From positions 62,001 through 126,000 of the forward strand of contig NZ_WHNY01000065.1 in the NCBI RefSeq assembly GCF_013141695.1: 64,000 nucleotides of DNA. Direction: 5' to 3'. Both the position numbers and the translations under genes were made by a program. This DNA is from Paenibacillus plantarum. Lineage in GTDB: Bacteria; Bacillota; Bacilli; Paenibacillales; NBRC-103111. The notes beneath the pieces were generated by a model. It worked only from the letters and a program-made list of their open reading frames with translations, was not told where the DNA came from and searched no databases. Positions 51,202 through 62,300 of the stretch are shown here, piece after piece (position 1 is the first letter of the stretch; every line of letters starts with the position of its first letter).

Positions 51202-51468
51202 TTACAGAGTAAATAACGTTTCTTCGGCTCGTTGGATTAATCGCTGCGTTATGCGCCCGCCTACAGCGCCTGCATCCCTGGAGGTGATGTGTCCCCAGTA
51301 GTCTTTTTTCATAGAATTTGAAGGAATAGAACCAAGTTCACCCGCAAATTCTGTATCTGCATTGGCAGACATCGAATTGCCTACTGGGAGACCCAACTCA
51401 GCAGCAATTTCGTATTTCAAGATATCTAAAGCTTTTTTCGATTCTGGAACCACTTTACTTCTAGCCAT
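51202..51468 (-). CDS. Alpha/beta-type small acid-soluble spore protein
   Basis: Spore-core DNA-binding protein that protects DNA from UV and heat and is digested at germination. The 88-residue protein has SKKALDILKYEIAAELG, the GPR protease site region (TEFAGELGSI), and the second conserved block RDAGAVGGRITQRLIQRAEE. The ATG at 51466-51468 lies nine bases from GGAGG. It shows the organism forms endospores. Expression by sigma-G is expected from family knowledge; I did not find a clear promoter. Confidence 0.94.
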   Translation of the reverse strand: MARSKVVPESKKALDILKYEIAAELGLPVGNSMSANADTEFAGELGSIPSNSMKKDYWGHITSRDAGAVGGRITQRLIQRAEETLFTL

Positions 51469-51616
51469 ACTCAAACGCCTCCTTAGAGTTTTTGTTCAGA
51501 ACATGCACTCGATAAGCAGTTACCCGATCAATGGGGTACGTTAATAGTATGGCTAGAATCAGCTCCATGAACCGAATAAGAAGTTGTCATTTTGGGTAAA
51601 ATTATGGAGTAAACAT

Positions 51617-52156
51617 TTATTGTGGAACTTTACTACCATCGGCATTTAAAATCAAAAATCCACCACGTACCATGACATATATGGACGTGTCATTTTTTGG
51701 CGAAGGCTTAATACCGCGGCCCTCCGTTGGGAAAATCAAAAGATGATTCAGCGCGACTTCCGTCCCCGCTGGCAGATCCTTGCCTCCCGTTACATCCGGG
51801 ATGCCGTTCTCATCGTTGCTCACGGCTAGAACTTTGCCGCTTCGCACGATAAATTCCGCGCCAGCGCCGGCATACAAGGTTTGTCCATTTTCCAATTGGA
51901 CAACTTTCATATTGGCCGCTGCCGTAGGGGTAGTGCTCGTGCCTCCGTTGCTCCCGCCAGCATTCGCTGCGATCGCGGAGGCCACAATCTCTTTCACCTT
52001 TGCTTCGCTTAAGGTGTGCAGTTCGAAGTAGCTTTGGGTGATCACCGGGTCGGTTGTGCCGGGTGATGGGGCATCAGCGAAAGATGTCGATGATATTAGC
52101 CAAAATACTAAGATACATGAAATCAATACAAACAATTTTGATTTTAACATTATCAT
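51617..52156 (-). CDS. Small secreted protein of unknown function
   Basis: Protein of 179 residues with a signal peptide (about 1-28, a hydrophobic VLISCILVFWLISS core, cleavage near SFADA). It continues with a helix (LSEAKVKEIVASAIAANAG), a Gly/Ser/Thr-rich linker, and a beta-rich domain (MKVVQLENGQTLYAGAGAEFIVRSGKVLAV ... GTEVALNHLLIFPTEGRG) that resembles short Bacillales exported repeats of unknown role. It lies just downstream of the S-layer gene but after that gene's terminator, so it is probably transcribed separately. Confidence 0.78.
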   Translation of the reverse strand: MIMLKSKLFVLISCILVFWLISSTSFADAPSPGTTDPVITQSYFELHTLSEAKVKEIVASAIAANAGGSNGGTSTTPTAAANMKVVQLENGQTLYAGAGAEFIVRSGKVLAVSNDENGIPDVTGGKDLPAGTEVALNHLLIFPTEGRGIKPSPKNDTSIYVMVRGGFLILNADGSKVPQ

Positions 52157-52197
52157 TTGTGCCCCGTTTCTCTTAAACTTTAAGTATATATATCTTC

Positions 52198-52236
52198 AAA
52201 AAAAAATAAAGGAGACCACAAGGGCCCCCTTTATTT
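52198..52236 (-). terminator. Terminator after the first S-layer gene
   Basis: Minus-strand stem AAATAAAGG/CCTTTATTT (52204-52212 with 52228-52236) with an inner GC-rich stem, followed by a run of Ts. It begins 17 bases past the stop. Confidence 0.85.
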
Positions 52237-52253
52237 AATAACTTCTAATACAA

Positions 52254-55200
52254 TTATTTTACAAATGTAGTAGCAGAGAAGCCTGCTGCTGATGTAGCAA
52301 CCAACTCAAAGCTTGTAACACTCGATCCAATTGTAAGATTACCGTATTGATCTACAGTAACAGTGTTATTTGTTGCAGCACTAGCGTTAACGTTTTTAAC
52401 TGTGAATACTACACCGAACAGGTAGTTATACTTTTGAGCATCAAGACCCTCGTATGTGATTCCGTAGTTATCAGTTGTTTTAACATTTGCTAGGATAAAT
52501 GCGTTTGGTGTAGCATTTGCTTCAACAATTGTTCTTGTGCTATTACCCACAGCAACTTTAGTGGAAGTAATAAGGTCATCTTTAACGTTTACTGTTACAG
52601 TTTGCAGCAAAGATTCACCCTTGTTAGTTTCGAACAACACGTTCAATGTTGCTGTTCCTTTTTTATTACCAATTACAAATCCTTTTTTAGCGGAAGCATC
52701 AAGTCCTGTAACAGCAACTATTGGGTTAGAAGATGTAATGGATTTAATTACTTTTGGCAATGCAACTGTGTTACCTGCTGCATCCAATGCTTTTACTGTT
52801 ACTTCACGTGCAAGCTTAGAAGTACTAGCTGTTTCTTGTGTAAGAACTTCAAGAGTATCATTAGCACCTAGACCATAAGTAGCTTTTTGTACAGATGCAG
52901 TATCAACAGCGTTAATCAAATCAGCAACTGTATTTACGCTATAAGTCAAGTTGTCAGCAGAAGTGAGTGAGTCAATTCTCTTAGTAACCGTGTTTGAAAC
53001 ATCCGTCCACTCACCAGTTTTGATACTTTTTTGAACAACTGCACTAATTTCTGCTTTATCATTTGCAGCAAGATTAGCACTCGCTACAAATTTATGCTCT
53101 TGATTAAAGATATCTTTAACATCTGAACCACTGTAATCAGCACTTAATGGGAAATTAGCTGCTGGTGTAGATTTGTTGTTCCAAGCTTTAACTTCTACGC
53201 CTTGAACAGTTGTTACGTGTACACGGTATGAAGCAACCTTGTTACTGCCATCTGTTGGAGTTATTGTTGCATTTCCAGCAGCATCAACATTTTTGAAAGT
53301 ACCAAGATCTTTACCGTATTGATCTTTTACCATGAATTTGAATGCACTCGTAGCATTAGCAATAATTTTTGTAGCTGGAGCAGTAACTACTGTGATTGAG
53401 TCTGGGATACGAACATCAGATACAGTATAAGTTTTGCTGATAAAGCTATTTGCATTTACTTCAGTAATAGATGCAGTAACAGATACTACTGATCTTGGTG
53501 TATTAGGAATGCCTGTGATTTTGATTTTGCCTTTTTTGTCGCCAGCAGTTTGAAGAACTGCACCAGCACTCAAATGAATACGAGCTGCGTTTGAAGCTTC
53601 TACTAATTCATCAACAGTAAGTTGAACGCCATTTGCATCATAAGCAGTTAATGGAATGTAAGCATCATCATCACCTGCTGCGATTACGTCAGTTAGTTCA
53701 CCTAACTCTAACTTAGTTGCTACTTTACCAGCTTTTACAGCAACTTTAACTGTTGCATTACCAGCTTGATTGTAAACGGAGAAAGTGTACTCACCATTTT
53801 TGTCAAGAGATTTGTTTAACGAGATTTTAACGTCTGTGATTTTATCACTGTTCACATCACCAGCAGCACCAATTGTGAATGCAGGCTCGTATCCGTTAAG
53901 AATTACACGTGTATTTCCTTGATCAGTTACATCGGAAGCAATTACGTTTCCGTATTGATCATAGTTAACAACATCGAAAGTAACATACTCTCCAGTTGAG
54001 GAAAGTGAGTCTTTACCAGATGAGTATTTAACTGGAGTAACTTCCATTTTAGTTGCGAATGGAGCTGTACCAAGTTTGAAGTTTTTGGATACTGTTACGC
54101 GTGAATCATTGTTGAAGATATTAACAGGAATTACGCTAAGACCAGATGTATAAGGTGATGGAGCAGGGAGTAAAGTATCCAATTCCAACAACAATTCTCC
54201 TGCTTCGTTCTTAGTTAACTTTTTGAATACATCCTGGTTATTACCAGCGTATACAGTATAGTTACCCGCAGATGCAGAAGCTGCTTCACCATATTGGTTG
54301 CTTGCTTTCAACTTAACAATTACTGTGTCTGCTAATGCAATTGTATCGTTCGCACCTAAGAAATCAAGTTTTGTAACTTTTTCGTCTTCAGCAGTGAATT
54401 TACCTGTTGCGGTCTTAATTGCAGAAGCTTCAAGACCTGCAAGTGTTACAGTGTACTCACCAGCCATCAATTTGCTATCAGTAATAGTCAATGTAGCTGA
54501 TTTTTTGTCATCAGACCATTTAGTTGTTGTTGCTACTGCAACAGAACCTTTAGTAAGGGCTAGTGTAGCTTTAGTAGTGTCAACATCGCGATCAAGAGTT
54601 ACAGTTACGGTTTTAACACCAGTTCCTTTAACTTCTTTCACGGATGCAGCAGCAGGTTTGTTGGAATTTTGGAAAGCTACATCAGCTGCATATGAACCAA
54701 CAACAAGATCAGCACGAGTTGCAGCTTTAGCGCCATCAGTTCCTAAGTCAACACCGTTAGCTTTAGCAACATCTAGGTAACCTTGGTACCAAGGTGTAGT
54801 TGTTTTTACGTCAGTTGCTTTACCAAAGCCTTTAACAAGCAATGTAGCAAGTTGACCTAATGTTACGTTATCTTTTGGAGCGAATGAAGTATCAGTCATG
54901 CCATCGATGATGCCAGCTTTTTTAGCTGCTTCGATGAAAGGAATTGCCCATGCTTGGGAAGCGTCAGTTCCGTCAACATCTTTGAAAGAAGAAGTTGTTT
55001 CAGTACCAACTGTTAGGTTGAAGATTTTCGCAACAAGCTTAGCAGCTTCTGCACGAGTCATGTTACCTTCGATGTCGAATGCAGTTTCGGATTTACCATC
55101 CATGAAACCTTTTGCTAGCAATGCGTCAATTTTCGCAAGCAATGCTGCATCTTTACCAGCTAGATCAGCAAAATCTTTGGAAGTTTTAACTGCTGCTTGA

Positions 55201-55301
55201 GTAGTTACAGCTGTTGGAGTTGTTTCAGCAGCCATTGCTACCGATGCAAACATGGAGAATGCTAGTGTTGCTGTTGCGATTACTTTTAAACTTTTTTTCA
55301 T
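52254..55301 (-). CDS. S-layer protein with N-terminal SLH domains (paralogue 1)
   Basis: Cell-surface protein of 1015 residues. A signal peptide (1-about 25, MKKSLKVIATATLAFSMFASVAMAAE) is followed by three SLH repeats to about residue 200 (for example GFMDGKSETAFDIEGNMTRAEAAKLVAKIF), which bind pyruvylated secondary wall polymer, and then about 800 residues of Thr/Val/Lys-rich Ig-like beta repeats. I chose the ATG at 55299-55301 in front of the signal peptide; another in-frame ATG at 55380-55382 with its own GGGGGTG site would add 27 residues. It closely resembles the neighbouring paralogue over its whole length. Confidence 0.92.
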   Translation of the reverse strand: MKKSLKVIATATLAFSMFASVAMAAETTPTAVTTQAAVKTSKDFADLAGKDAALLAKIDALLAKGFMDGKSETAFDIEGNMTRAEAAKLVAKIFNLTVGTETTSSFKDVDGTDASQAWAIPFIEAAKKAGIIDGMTDTSFAPKDNVTLGQLATLLVKGFGKATDVKTTTPWYQGYLDVAKANGVDLGTDGAKAATRADLVVGSYAADVAFQNSNKPAAASVKEVKGTGVKTVTVTLDRDVDTTKATLALTKGSVAVATTTKWSDDKKSATLTITDSKLMAGEYTVTLAGLEASAIKTATGKFTAEDEKVTKLDFLGANDTIALADTVIVKLKASNQYGEAASASAGNYTVYAGNNQDVFKKLTKNEAGELLLELDTLLPAPSPYTSGLSVIPVNIFNNDSRVTVSKNFKLGTAPFATKMEVTPVKYSSGKDSLSSTGEYVTFDVVNYDQYGNVIASDVTDQGNTRVILNGYEPAFTIGAAGDVNSDKITDVKISLNKSLDKNGEYTFSVYNQAGNATVKVAVKAGKVATKLELGELTDVIAAGDDDAYIPLTAYDANGVQLTVDELVEASNAARIHLSAGAVLQTAGDKKGKIKITGIPNTPRSVVSVTASITEVNANSFISKTYTVSDVRIPDSITVVTAPATKIIANATSAFKFMVKDQYGKDLGTFKNVDAAGNATITPTDGSNKVASYRVHVTTVQGVEVKAWNNKSTPAANFPLSADYSGSDVKDIFNQEHKFVASANLAANDKAEISAVVQKSIKTGEWTDVSNTVTKRIDSLTSADNLTYSVNTVADLINAVDTASVQKATYGLGANDTLEVLTQETASTSKLAREVTVKALDAAGNTVALPKVIKSITSSNPIVAVTGLDASAKKGFVIGNKKGTATLNVLFETNKGESLLQTVTVNVKDDLITSTKVAVGNSTRTIVEANATPNAFILANVKTTDNYGITYEGLDAQKYNYLFGVVFTVKNVNASAATNNTVTVDQYGNLTIGSSVTSFELVATSAAGFSATTFVK

Positions 55302-55750
55302 AACCTTTTTTTCTCCTCCTTGAATATCTTTGAGTTTTTTATTTAGGTTGGATCTATGATTATTTGAGCTCGTTTCACTCATTCTCAGTTCACCCCCTTT
55401 CCAGAGTTAGAGCGTTATATAACTAAGTTCGCGTGTAGCCCTATTGACTACATTGGAAACTAGTAAACTTTAAACAAAAGATAGACACTCACACCAATTT
55501 ACATTATACATCGGTGGAATAACGTCGTAAAGAGTTATTTTCTAATGAAAATGAGTCGTTAATCACTTTATTTTTGTTTTCATAGTATTAAACGCTGTGT
55601 TTCGGAAAAAGTTGCGCTTTTTTTTTATTTTTTTCGATTTTCAAATAATAACAAAAGCACGTGCAGTTCAGCTAATGTATATCTCGTTTTTTACAACTTA
55701 TAGAAAGCTGCCGCACATCACCTCGTGTATCATTTGATCTATCATGTTCT

Positions 55751-55805
55751 CTACAAACTTAGTATACGATAACCTATACAACATTTCATTGATAAGTATT
55801 TTCCA
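55751..55805. repeat. Conserved upstream element, copy A
   Basis: This 55-base segment matches 59029-59083 at 50 of 55 positions without gaps. On the minus strand it contains TATACT (55761-55766), a possible -10 box. It lies about 450 bases before the start of S-layer paralogue 1. Confidence 0.85.
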
Positions 55806-55853
55806 GATCACCAGCTACGCTTTAATTTTTATCCGTTCTGGCTTCTACTTAAT

Positions 55854-55891
55854 AAACTCATAAGAGACCCTAATGGGTCTCTTATGAGTTT
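55854..55891 (-). terminator. Terminator after S-layer paralogue 2
   Basis: A perfect 17-bp stem (55854-55870 with 55875-55891, loop TAAT; core CATAAGAGACCC) starts eight bases beyond the stop codon. The T run is short. Confidence 0.85.
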
Positions 55892-55898
55892 TAAATAA

Positions 55899-58886
55899 TT
55901 AGTTATTTACAAATGCACTTACCGTTTGACCATTTGCAGTCGTTGCCGTTAGCTCATAACTAGTTGGTGTTCCGTTTGTATAGGTAATCTCACCATCTTT
56001 ATCTACGGACACAGATCCAGTTCCTGTAATATGAGTTACACTGAAAGTTATTCCAAACAAGTAGTTGTATTTCTGTGCATCCAAACCTTCGTAAGTTACA
56101 CCGTAGTTATCTGTTACTTTAACATTTAGAGCTACGAATGCATTTGTTGAAGATCTCGATATTGTTTCATTTTCAAGAGTGATTTTTGTTGCTTGAATCA
56201 CATCATCTTTCACATTAACGTTCAATGTTTTCATTTCTTGAACGCCTTTGCTTGTTGTATAAGCCACATTTAAGGTTGCTTTTCCTTTATTGTTACCAAT
56301 AACATATGCTTTGTTCGTGCTTGGATCTACAGCTGCACGGGCAACACTCACGTCTGAAGAGGTAATTGCTTGAATTGTAGATCCTACAGCTACTGAATTA
56401 CCAGCAGTATCCGTTGCACTTAACTTCACTTCTTTTGCAAATTTACTTGTTACTGGCGATTCTTGATCAGCTACTGTTAGTGTACCTGCTCCGTAATTTG
56501 AATCCGCTAAAATATCAGAGTCAATAGCATTGAACAAGTCGCTTACTGCATTCACAGAGTATGCCAATTCATCAGTTGTATTTTCAATCGTTCTTACTTG
56601 TTTACTTAATTCTTGCTCTGTTGCCCAGTTATCTGTTGTTTTAACAATTCGCGCTGTAAACTTGGCAGATGCTGTCAGTGTTGGGTTTGCCGCTTTAAAT
56701 GTAAATCCATCATTGAAATCAACTACATCATCACCTGTATAATCACGGCTTGCTGGAATCGATGATGTGCTATCTACAATATCAACGCCTGTTCCTGTTA
56801 ATTCTTTTGTTACTACTACTTTGTATTGCGCGACACCAGCTGTTGTTGCAACAGTTACACTTCCATTAGAATCAACATTTTTAAGATCAGTCATTTTCTT
56901 ACCATATTGATCATAGACAACAAATTTGAACTCACTAGTTGCTCCGCCGATAATTTTTTGCTTTGCTTCAGTAGATACAGACATACGCTCAGGCACACGA
57001 ACATCGCCAACTGTAATTGTTTTTGTACTTACACTATTCGCATTGGGTTGAGCGATAATCGCCGTTACTGAAAGTACACTTTTAGGTGTTGTAGGGATAG
57101 AACTTACTAGGACTTGTCCTTTATGCTCACCAGAAAGTACAAGTGTTGCATTTGAGCTAAGCGTGATTCTTCCTGCATTCTGTGCACTAATAACATCATC
57201 TGTACTCAATTTATTGCCAGCTGCATCATAAGCTGTTAATGGTAGGTATGCAGCAGTGTCACCAGCAGCAATGATTTCAGTTGCATCACCAAGTTCCACT
57301 TTATTTGCTACCTTGTTTGATTTTAGTGTTATTTTTCCTGTAGCCGAACCAGCTTGGTTATATACACTAAAGTTATACTCAGCATCTTTATCTACGCTTT
57401 GGCTCAAGGAAATTTTCATGTCCGCGATATTATCATTGTTGGAATCTGTAATAACTGGAGTCGTTAAGCTTGGCTCATACCCCTCTAATGTAAACCGGAT
57501 AGCTGTTGCATCATTTGTTGAATAAGGAATCAAGTTACCGTATTGGTCATATTGCAATACATTAACCATTGCATTTTCACCAGTTCCAGAAATATAGCCT
57601 TTTCCGTTACTATATGTTACTTCACCAATTTCTAATTTACTTATAAATGGCGCAGTACCCATTTTAAAGTTTTTGGATGCTGTTACATGAGAATCATTGT
57701 TATAGATATTAATCGGAATAATGCCAGTACCCGCTTGATATACATCAACGCCACCCGTTTGGATATCTGTTCTTAGATTTAGTAATAGCTCACCTGTAGT
57801 TTCATCTTTCTTAAGGCTAACTAATACATCGTTATTGTTACCTGCTGATACTGTGTAGGATGAGGAATTAGCTGAGGCAGCTTCACCGTACTGGTTGGTA
57901 GCTTTCAACCTAACAATTACACTGTTCGTACGTGGCAAAGTATCATTTGTATTGATAAAATCAATTTTTTGAACTGTCTCGTTTTCTCCTTTAAAGGAAG
58001 CAGATGATTTATCTACATTTGTCGCATCAAGGCCTGATAGAGTTGCTGTGTATTCCCCTTCGGTAACTTTTGTGTCAGTAAGAGTCAACACTACGGACTT
58101 CTTATTATCTGCAAACTTAGCTGTTGTTGCTATTTCAACAGCACCTTTTTTCAAAGCAACTGTTGCTTTCGTCGTATCAACTGGTTTATTGAACGTTACT
58201 GTTACTTGTTGTACGCCAGTAGCTTTTGCTTCAGTCAAAGATACTTGACCAGCCGGTACGTATTGTTGTTTTGCTTCATAAGCACCAGTTACTAGAAGAT
58301 CACGAGTTGCATTCGTAATACCACCGAATGTGCCGTCTGCATTGTTAGCAAGAACTTTCAATGCAAGTGCTTCAGCTACATAACCTTGCGCCCAACCAGA
58401 AACGGTTTTGTCTGTACCCGTTAATGCTTTAGCTTCTGCGTCTTTACCAAGTACACGAACCAAGAAAGTAGCTAGTTGTTCTTTTGTTACTTTACCAGCC
58501 GGGTTGTATTGACCTTCTGCATATCCATCCGTTACGCTAGCTGTTTTCAATGCTTCGATGTAAGGAAGTGCATAACCATTCGCTGGGTCGGTTACACTAA
58601 CGTCAGTGAAGCTTGATGTTTTAAGATCTTTATTTACTTCAAGACCCATGATCAAAGCTGCTACTTTAGCGAATTGTGCGCGGTTCATTTCTTCTTTAAG
58701 ACCAAATGTTGTGTCGCTTACGCCATCAAAGATTTCAGCGGAGATCATCGCATCAAACTTTGCTTTTGTTGCTGCGTCAAGGTCTTTCAGATCCGTGAAA
58801 TCTGCAGATGTTTTACCAAATGCTACGGACGAAAACATGGAAAGAGCCATTGCGGACGTAAGAACTACAGATAGAGTTTTCTTCAT
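55899..58886 (-). CDS. S-layer protein with N-terminal SLH domains (paralogue 2)
   Basis: Protein of 995 residues with a signal peptide (about 1-24, LSVVLTSAMALSMFSSVAFGK), three SLH repeats to about residue 205 (DGVSDTTFGLKEEMNRAQFAKVAALI; DGYAEGQYNPAGKVTKEQLATFLVRVLG; a third diverged one) and a long beta-repeat region. Much of it aligns by eye with paralogue 1, for example the ends EGLDAQKYNYLFG in both. The ATG at 58884-58886 follows AGGAGG. It is separated from paralogue 1 by a terminator and a promoter region, so the two may be expressed independently. Confidence 0.92.
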   Translation of the reverse strand: MKKTLSVVLTSAMALSMFSSVAFGKTSADFTDLKDLDAATKAKFDAMISAEIFDGVSDTTFGLKEEMNRAQFAKVAALIMGLEVNKDLKTSSFTDVSVTDPANGYALPYIEALKTASVTDGYAEGQYNPAGKVTKEQLATFLVRVLGKDAEAKALTGTDKTVSGWAQGYVAEALALKVLANNADGTFGGITNATRDLLVTGAYEAKQQYVPAGQVSLTEAKATGVQQVTVTFNKPVDTTKATVALKKGAVEIATTAKFADNKKSVVLTLTDTKVTEGEYTATLSGLDATNVDKSSASFKGENETVQKIDFINTNDTLPRTNSVIVRLKATNQYGEAASANSSSYTVSAGNNNDVLVSLKKDETTGELLLNLRTDIQTGGVDVYQAGTGIIPINIYNNDSHVTASKNFKMGTAPFISKLEIGEVTYSNGKGYISGTGENAMVNVLQYDQYGNLIPYSTNDATAIRFTLEGYEPSLTTPVITDSNNDNIADMKISLSQSVDKDAEYNFSVYNQAGSATGKITLKSNKVANKVELGDATEIIAAGDTAAYLPLTAYDAAGNKLSTDDVISAQNAGRITLSSNATLVLSGEHKGQVLVSSIPTTPKSVLSVTAIIAQPNANSVSTKTITVGDVRVPERMSVSTEAKQKIIGGATSEFKFVVYDQYGKKMTDLKNVDSNGSVTVATTAGVAQYKVVVTKELTGTGVDIVDSTSSIPASRDYTGDDVVDFNDGFTFKAANPTLTASAKFTARIVKTTDNWATEQELSKQVRTIENTTDELAYSVNAVSDLFNAIDSDILADSNYGAGTLTVADQESPVTSKFAKEVKLSATDTAGNSVAVGSTIQAITSSDVSVARAAVDPSTNKAYVIGNNKGKATLNVAYTTSKGVQEMKTLNVNVKDDVIQATKITLENETISRSSTNAFVALNVKVTDNYGVTYEGLDAQKYNYLFGITFSVTHITGTGSVSVDKDGEITYTNGTPTSYELTATTANGQTVSAFVNN

Positions 58887-59028
58887 AAAGGGTATTTCCT
58901 CCTAATATTTTAAGTTTAGTTTTTTTCTATAAAAACTTATAACCAACTGAGCGACTTTTGAAACCTACAACTTGCTTTAAACGGTCTGTTTGATATACTT
59001 CCGTGTAGATTTTCGTATGTCATCTCGT

Positions 59029-59083
59029 CTACAAACTTAGTATACGACACTCTATACTACATTTCATTGCTAAGTATTTTCCA
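59029..59083. repeat. Conserved upstream element, copy B
   Basis: Matches 55751-55805 at 50 of 55 positions. On the minus strand TATACT lies at 59039-59044. The adjoining bases on both sides are not conserved, so the element has defined ends. Confidence 0.85.
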
Positions 59084-59283
59084 ACTGAGTTCCACTCTAG
59101 ACTTGCTAAGCTCTTCTCAATCTTTACTTTAATAGCAAATAGCAATAAATTAAGAGTACAGTCTATTTGTAAAGGAAATACGACTAGAAACTTAATAGAA
59201 ACTAAAAGTTAACTGAAGGTTTCCTGAAGTGTAGAGCTTCTTTTTAGAGCAATCCTTTACTTTCAGTTATTCAATTTTCCGCA

Positions 59284-59332
59284 TAGATGCAAAAGACCCA
59301 ACACCTTGTAGGTATTGGGTCTTTTGCATCTA
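59284..59332. terminator. Hairpin after the large SLH protein
   Basis: An 18-bp stem (59284-59301 with 59315-59332, core AAAAGACCCAA) lies 52 bases beyond the stop of the large SLH protein. The T run is clear only on the plus strand, so its direction is uncertain. Confidence 0.7.
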
Positions 59333-59384
59333 GATTTTTAAATCAGGTAAAGCCAATAGCATAACTTGCCGTAGTGTTCCATGA

Positions 59385-62300
59385 TTAAGGAACCATCTTC
59401 TGTTGCTTCATTACACGATATCCGATTATAGATGCTTGTGCGCGTGTCAGAAGCTCAGTTGGGTCAAATCGCACTGTTTCTTTCTTCTCTCCTGGAAGTA
59501 AGGTATTCGGAATGCCTTCGATCAGCCCCGCTTTAGACACCGCCTCAACGGCAGGTCTTGAATAGGACTCGATTCTATCTCCATCCGTGAACGATTTTTG
59601 CAAGGAGATCAGGGATTTGTTAAGATCAGTGCTCATTTTCATTTCGGCCGCCCTAGCGATCATTACAGCCGCGTCTTGGCGGGTAATGGATCCGCCTGGA
59701 TTAAATCGATTACTCGCTTGACCACGAATAATGCCCGCTCTCGCGGCTGTTTCAACATACTTATAGTCGTAGAGCATGCCTATCGCGTTATCAATTTTGA
59801 GAACATCCGAAAATGTTGAACTACCCGCGTAGTTCAATGGAAGTTTAAAGATTTTAACCAATACTTGAGCAAACTCGCCACGTGTAATGTAATCATTCGG
59901 ACCAAATGAGAACGTAGTTTTCGCTCTCATTAAACCTTTGGAGTACAGTGTCTCGAGCTCGTTCCTTGCGAATGAGTGCCCTGTCATATCATCGAAGCTG
60001 CGATCCATATACATAACTTGATAGTAGCCGAACTTCCGGAATGGCACTGTGATCGTATTGTTTTTGGTATCTACAACGCCGCCGAGGTTCCTCCAGCCAT
60101 AGTCTGTCGTATTAGAATAATTCGCATAAATATCATAGAAGAATACAGTGATGTACTTTCCAGCTTCTTGACGAATGGCCTGATCGAACTGTAGCGTCAA
60201 TTCTCCATCTTGTGTGGGTACAACGATCTCATCGTTTAGACGGTTAAAATAGGCTCTTCCTGAGTTCGTAGTGTCATACGGATCGACACCAGTGCCGTTA
60301 AGTCCTTTAGTTAAATCATCAGGTGTTGTTGTAGTTGAATTTGGTGCTGGAATGAAACCTGCATCCATATAGTAGAGATTACTTGCTGGATGGAAGGTAT
60401 CTTCTACAACTTTGACACTAATTTTAGATTTATAATACCCATTGGGTACAGGAAATAACGATTTATCTACTCGTCCATCATCTATATCCGCGATACCAAA
60501 TAATATCTTACGTCCTGTTGTAATATACTGATTGTTATTACTATCCGGTACATTTCTCATTAATTTAGTGTCTTTAGGGAAAGACAACTGTAGTCCGTTA
60601 TTAAAGAGTTTAAACTTAGTATTCATATTTTGAAGCGTAGCTGCACCCTGAACATTGGTATTGGTATTGAAAAGAATAAAACTACCATTCACCTTAGCTC
60701 CATTACGATTAATAGTAAACTTAATTTGATTTGCACCAGGTTTCAAGTTAGTAACTTGATATAAATATTGATCCACGGAATTCACTGTACGTTTAGTTGC
60801 TTCATTTTTATCGAATAAAACACTATCCGCATTCTCAGCTTCAATAATGATGTTATAAAAATCACTATTGATGTTAGATTGCAGCTCCCCTTTAGGATTC
60901 TTGATCAAGAGAGGTTGAACAACCGTGTAAGGAACATTCTGCCTTGTAATAGTAATAGACTTCGTTGCTGTGATATTTGAATTATTGGTGATTCTAAACT
61001 CAAAGACAACATCTGAGTCATCCAGCAATTTAAATGCTGTTGTTTTAAAGTTTGTGTCGCTAATTGATGTGAAATAGTCAACTCCATTGGAAGTCACTAT
61101 TTGCGAATTTAATGTTTGGTCGATTGGAACAATCGAGCTGGAACTACCTATCGTTTGCTGATGGACCAACGCATCTCCTTTGGCATCTTTCGTATGCACA
61201 ACCAACGTTAAAGCTTTAATAGATGATGCCAATCCATTAGCATTTAAACTTGAATATAATCCATCAAATGATACCGTACGCTGTGTCGTTGTGTATGTAT
61301 CAGGATCGCTGTTGGCAATAAATTGAGTTCCTGATGTACCACTTTCCACTGGTTTAATAGTTGTAAATTGAGGAGCATCTGTTGAGAATAAATAAATGTC
61401 ATACGACTGTTCCGTGATAAATACGTTATTGACGTAAATTTTGAACTTCAACGTATTTTTACCTTCAACCATTACCTTTGTAAGATCAGCGTTAAATAAA
61501 TTCAGTGGTAACGTGAAGGTATTCAATGTTCCTGGAGTAGTTGGTGTAGAAGGAACTTTCCCGAATATCGTTTCAGCAGTTCTAGAATCAAGTGTATACA
61601 CACTTTCATTCATAGACACTTCTACTTTATTAACCGGCACCGCCGGTGCTGTTACTGGATCTTGATAGAAATTGACAAGTCTACCCGAAATACATGCTTG
61701 TGTACCTCCGCATGCTAAATTCGTGATATTCTTGATCGTCATGCTGTTAGAGATATTATTAACCAGCACATAAGGAGCATTGCTTATATTTAACTTATAA
61801 TCAACTGTGCTGTATCTCGTTGTTCCCGCGTCACTGTAAAGCTCAATACTTAGTTTCTTGTTGCCATCAGTTATGCCTTGAAGTTTAAGATCATATTTAT
61901 ATAATTGTGTAGCGGCATCCAATGTCCCTACAATTGGATTTGCATTAGGATAATAAACGCCATCAATCAGAGCCTTAATTGCAAGTGTTTGGTTATTTGC
62001 ATACACATGTATATCAGCTGGAAGTTCGTTGACTAGTGTTGCATCACTTAGGCTAAGTTCATTTTCAATTGTTCCATTACTTATAGTTGATCTTTCGATA
62101 TATGGATGACTCGGATCTACATATTTAAATTTATATTGAGTAATTGCTGGGTTTAGGCTATTCGTAGCATCCCTAAATTTAAATGTTAGAAGTTGCTCAT
62201 TCGCGGCAACATTAGTAATCGTAGGTATTGCAATCTTTAAATCTTTCACTAAATACTCATTGCTTCGTGACAATGAAGTATTAGTAGTAGCAGAATAGGT

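Larger units (their letters stand above)
55302..55898 (-). promoter_or_regulatory. Long upstream region of S-layer paralogue 1
   Basis: About 600 bases without a gene, AT-rich, with a poly-T/poly-A stretch near 55619-55640. It holds the alternative ATG (55380-55382) with GGGGGTG eight bases upstream, a second ribosome site AAGGAGGAG between the two starts, and a 55-base element (55751-55805) shared with the upstream region of paralogue 2. A long untranslated leader is likely if that element is the promoter. Confidence 0.6.
58887..59384 (-). promoter_or_regulatory. Upstream region of S-layer paralogue 2
   Basis: About 500 bases without a gene. It holds copy B of the shared element (59029-59083), about 145 bases before the start codon, and the hairpin ending the preceding gene (59284-59332). 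I see nothing else I can identify. Confidence 0.6.
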
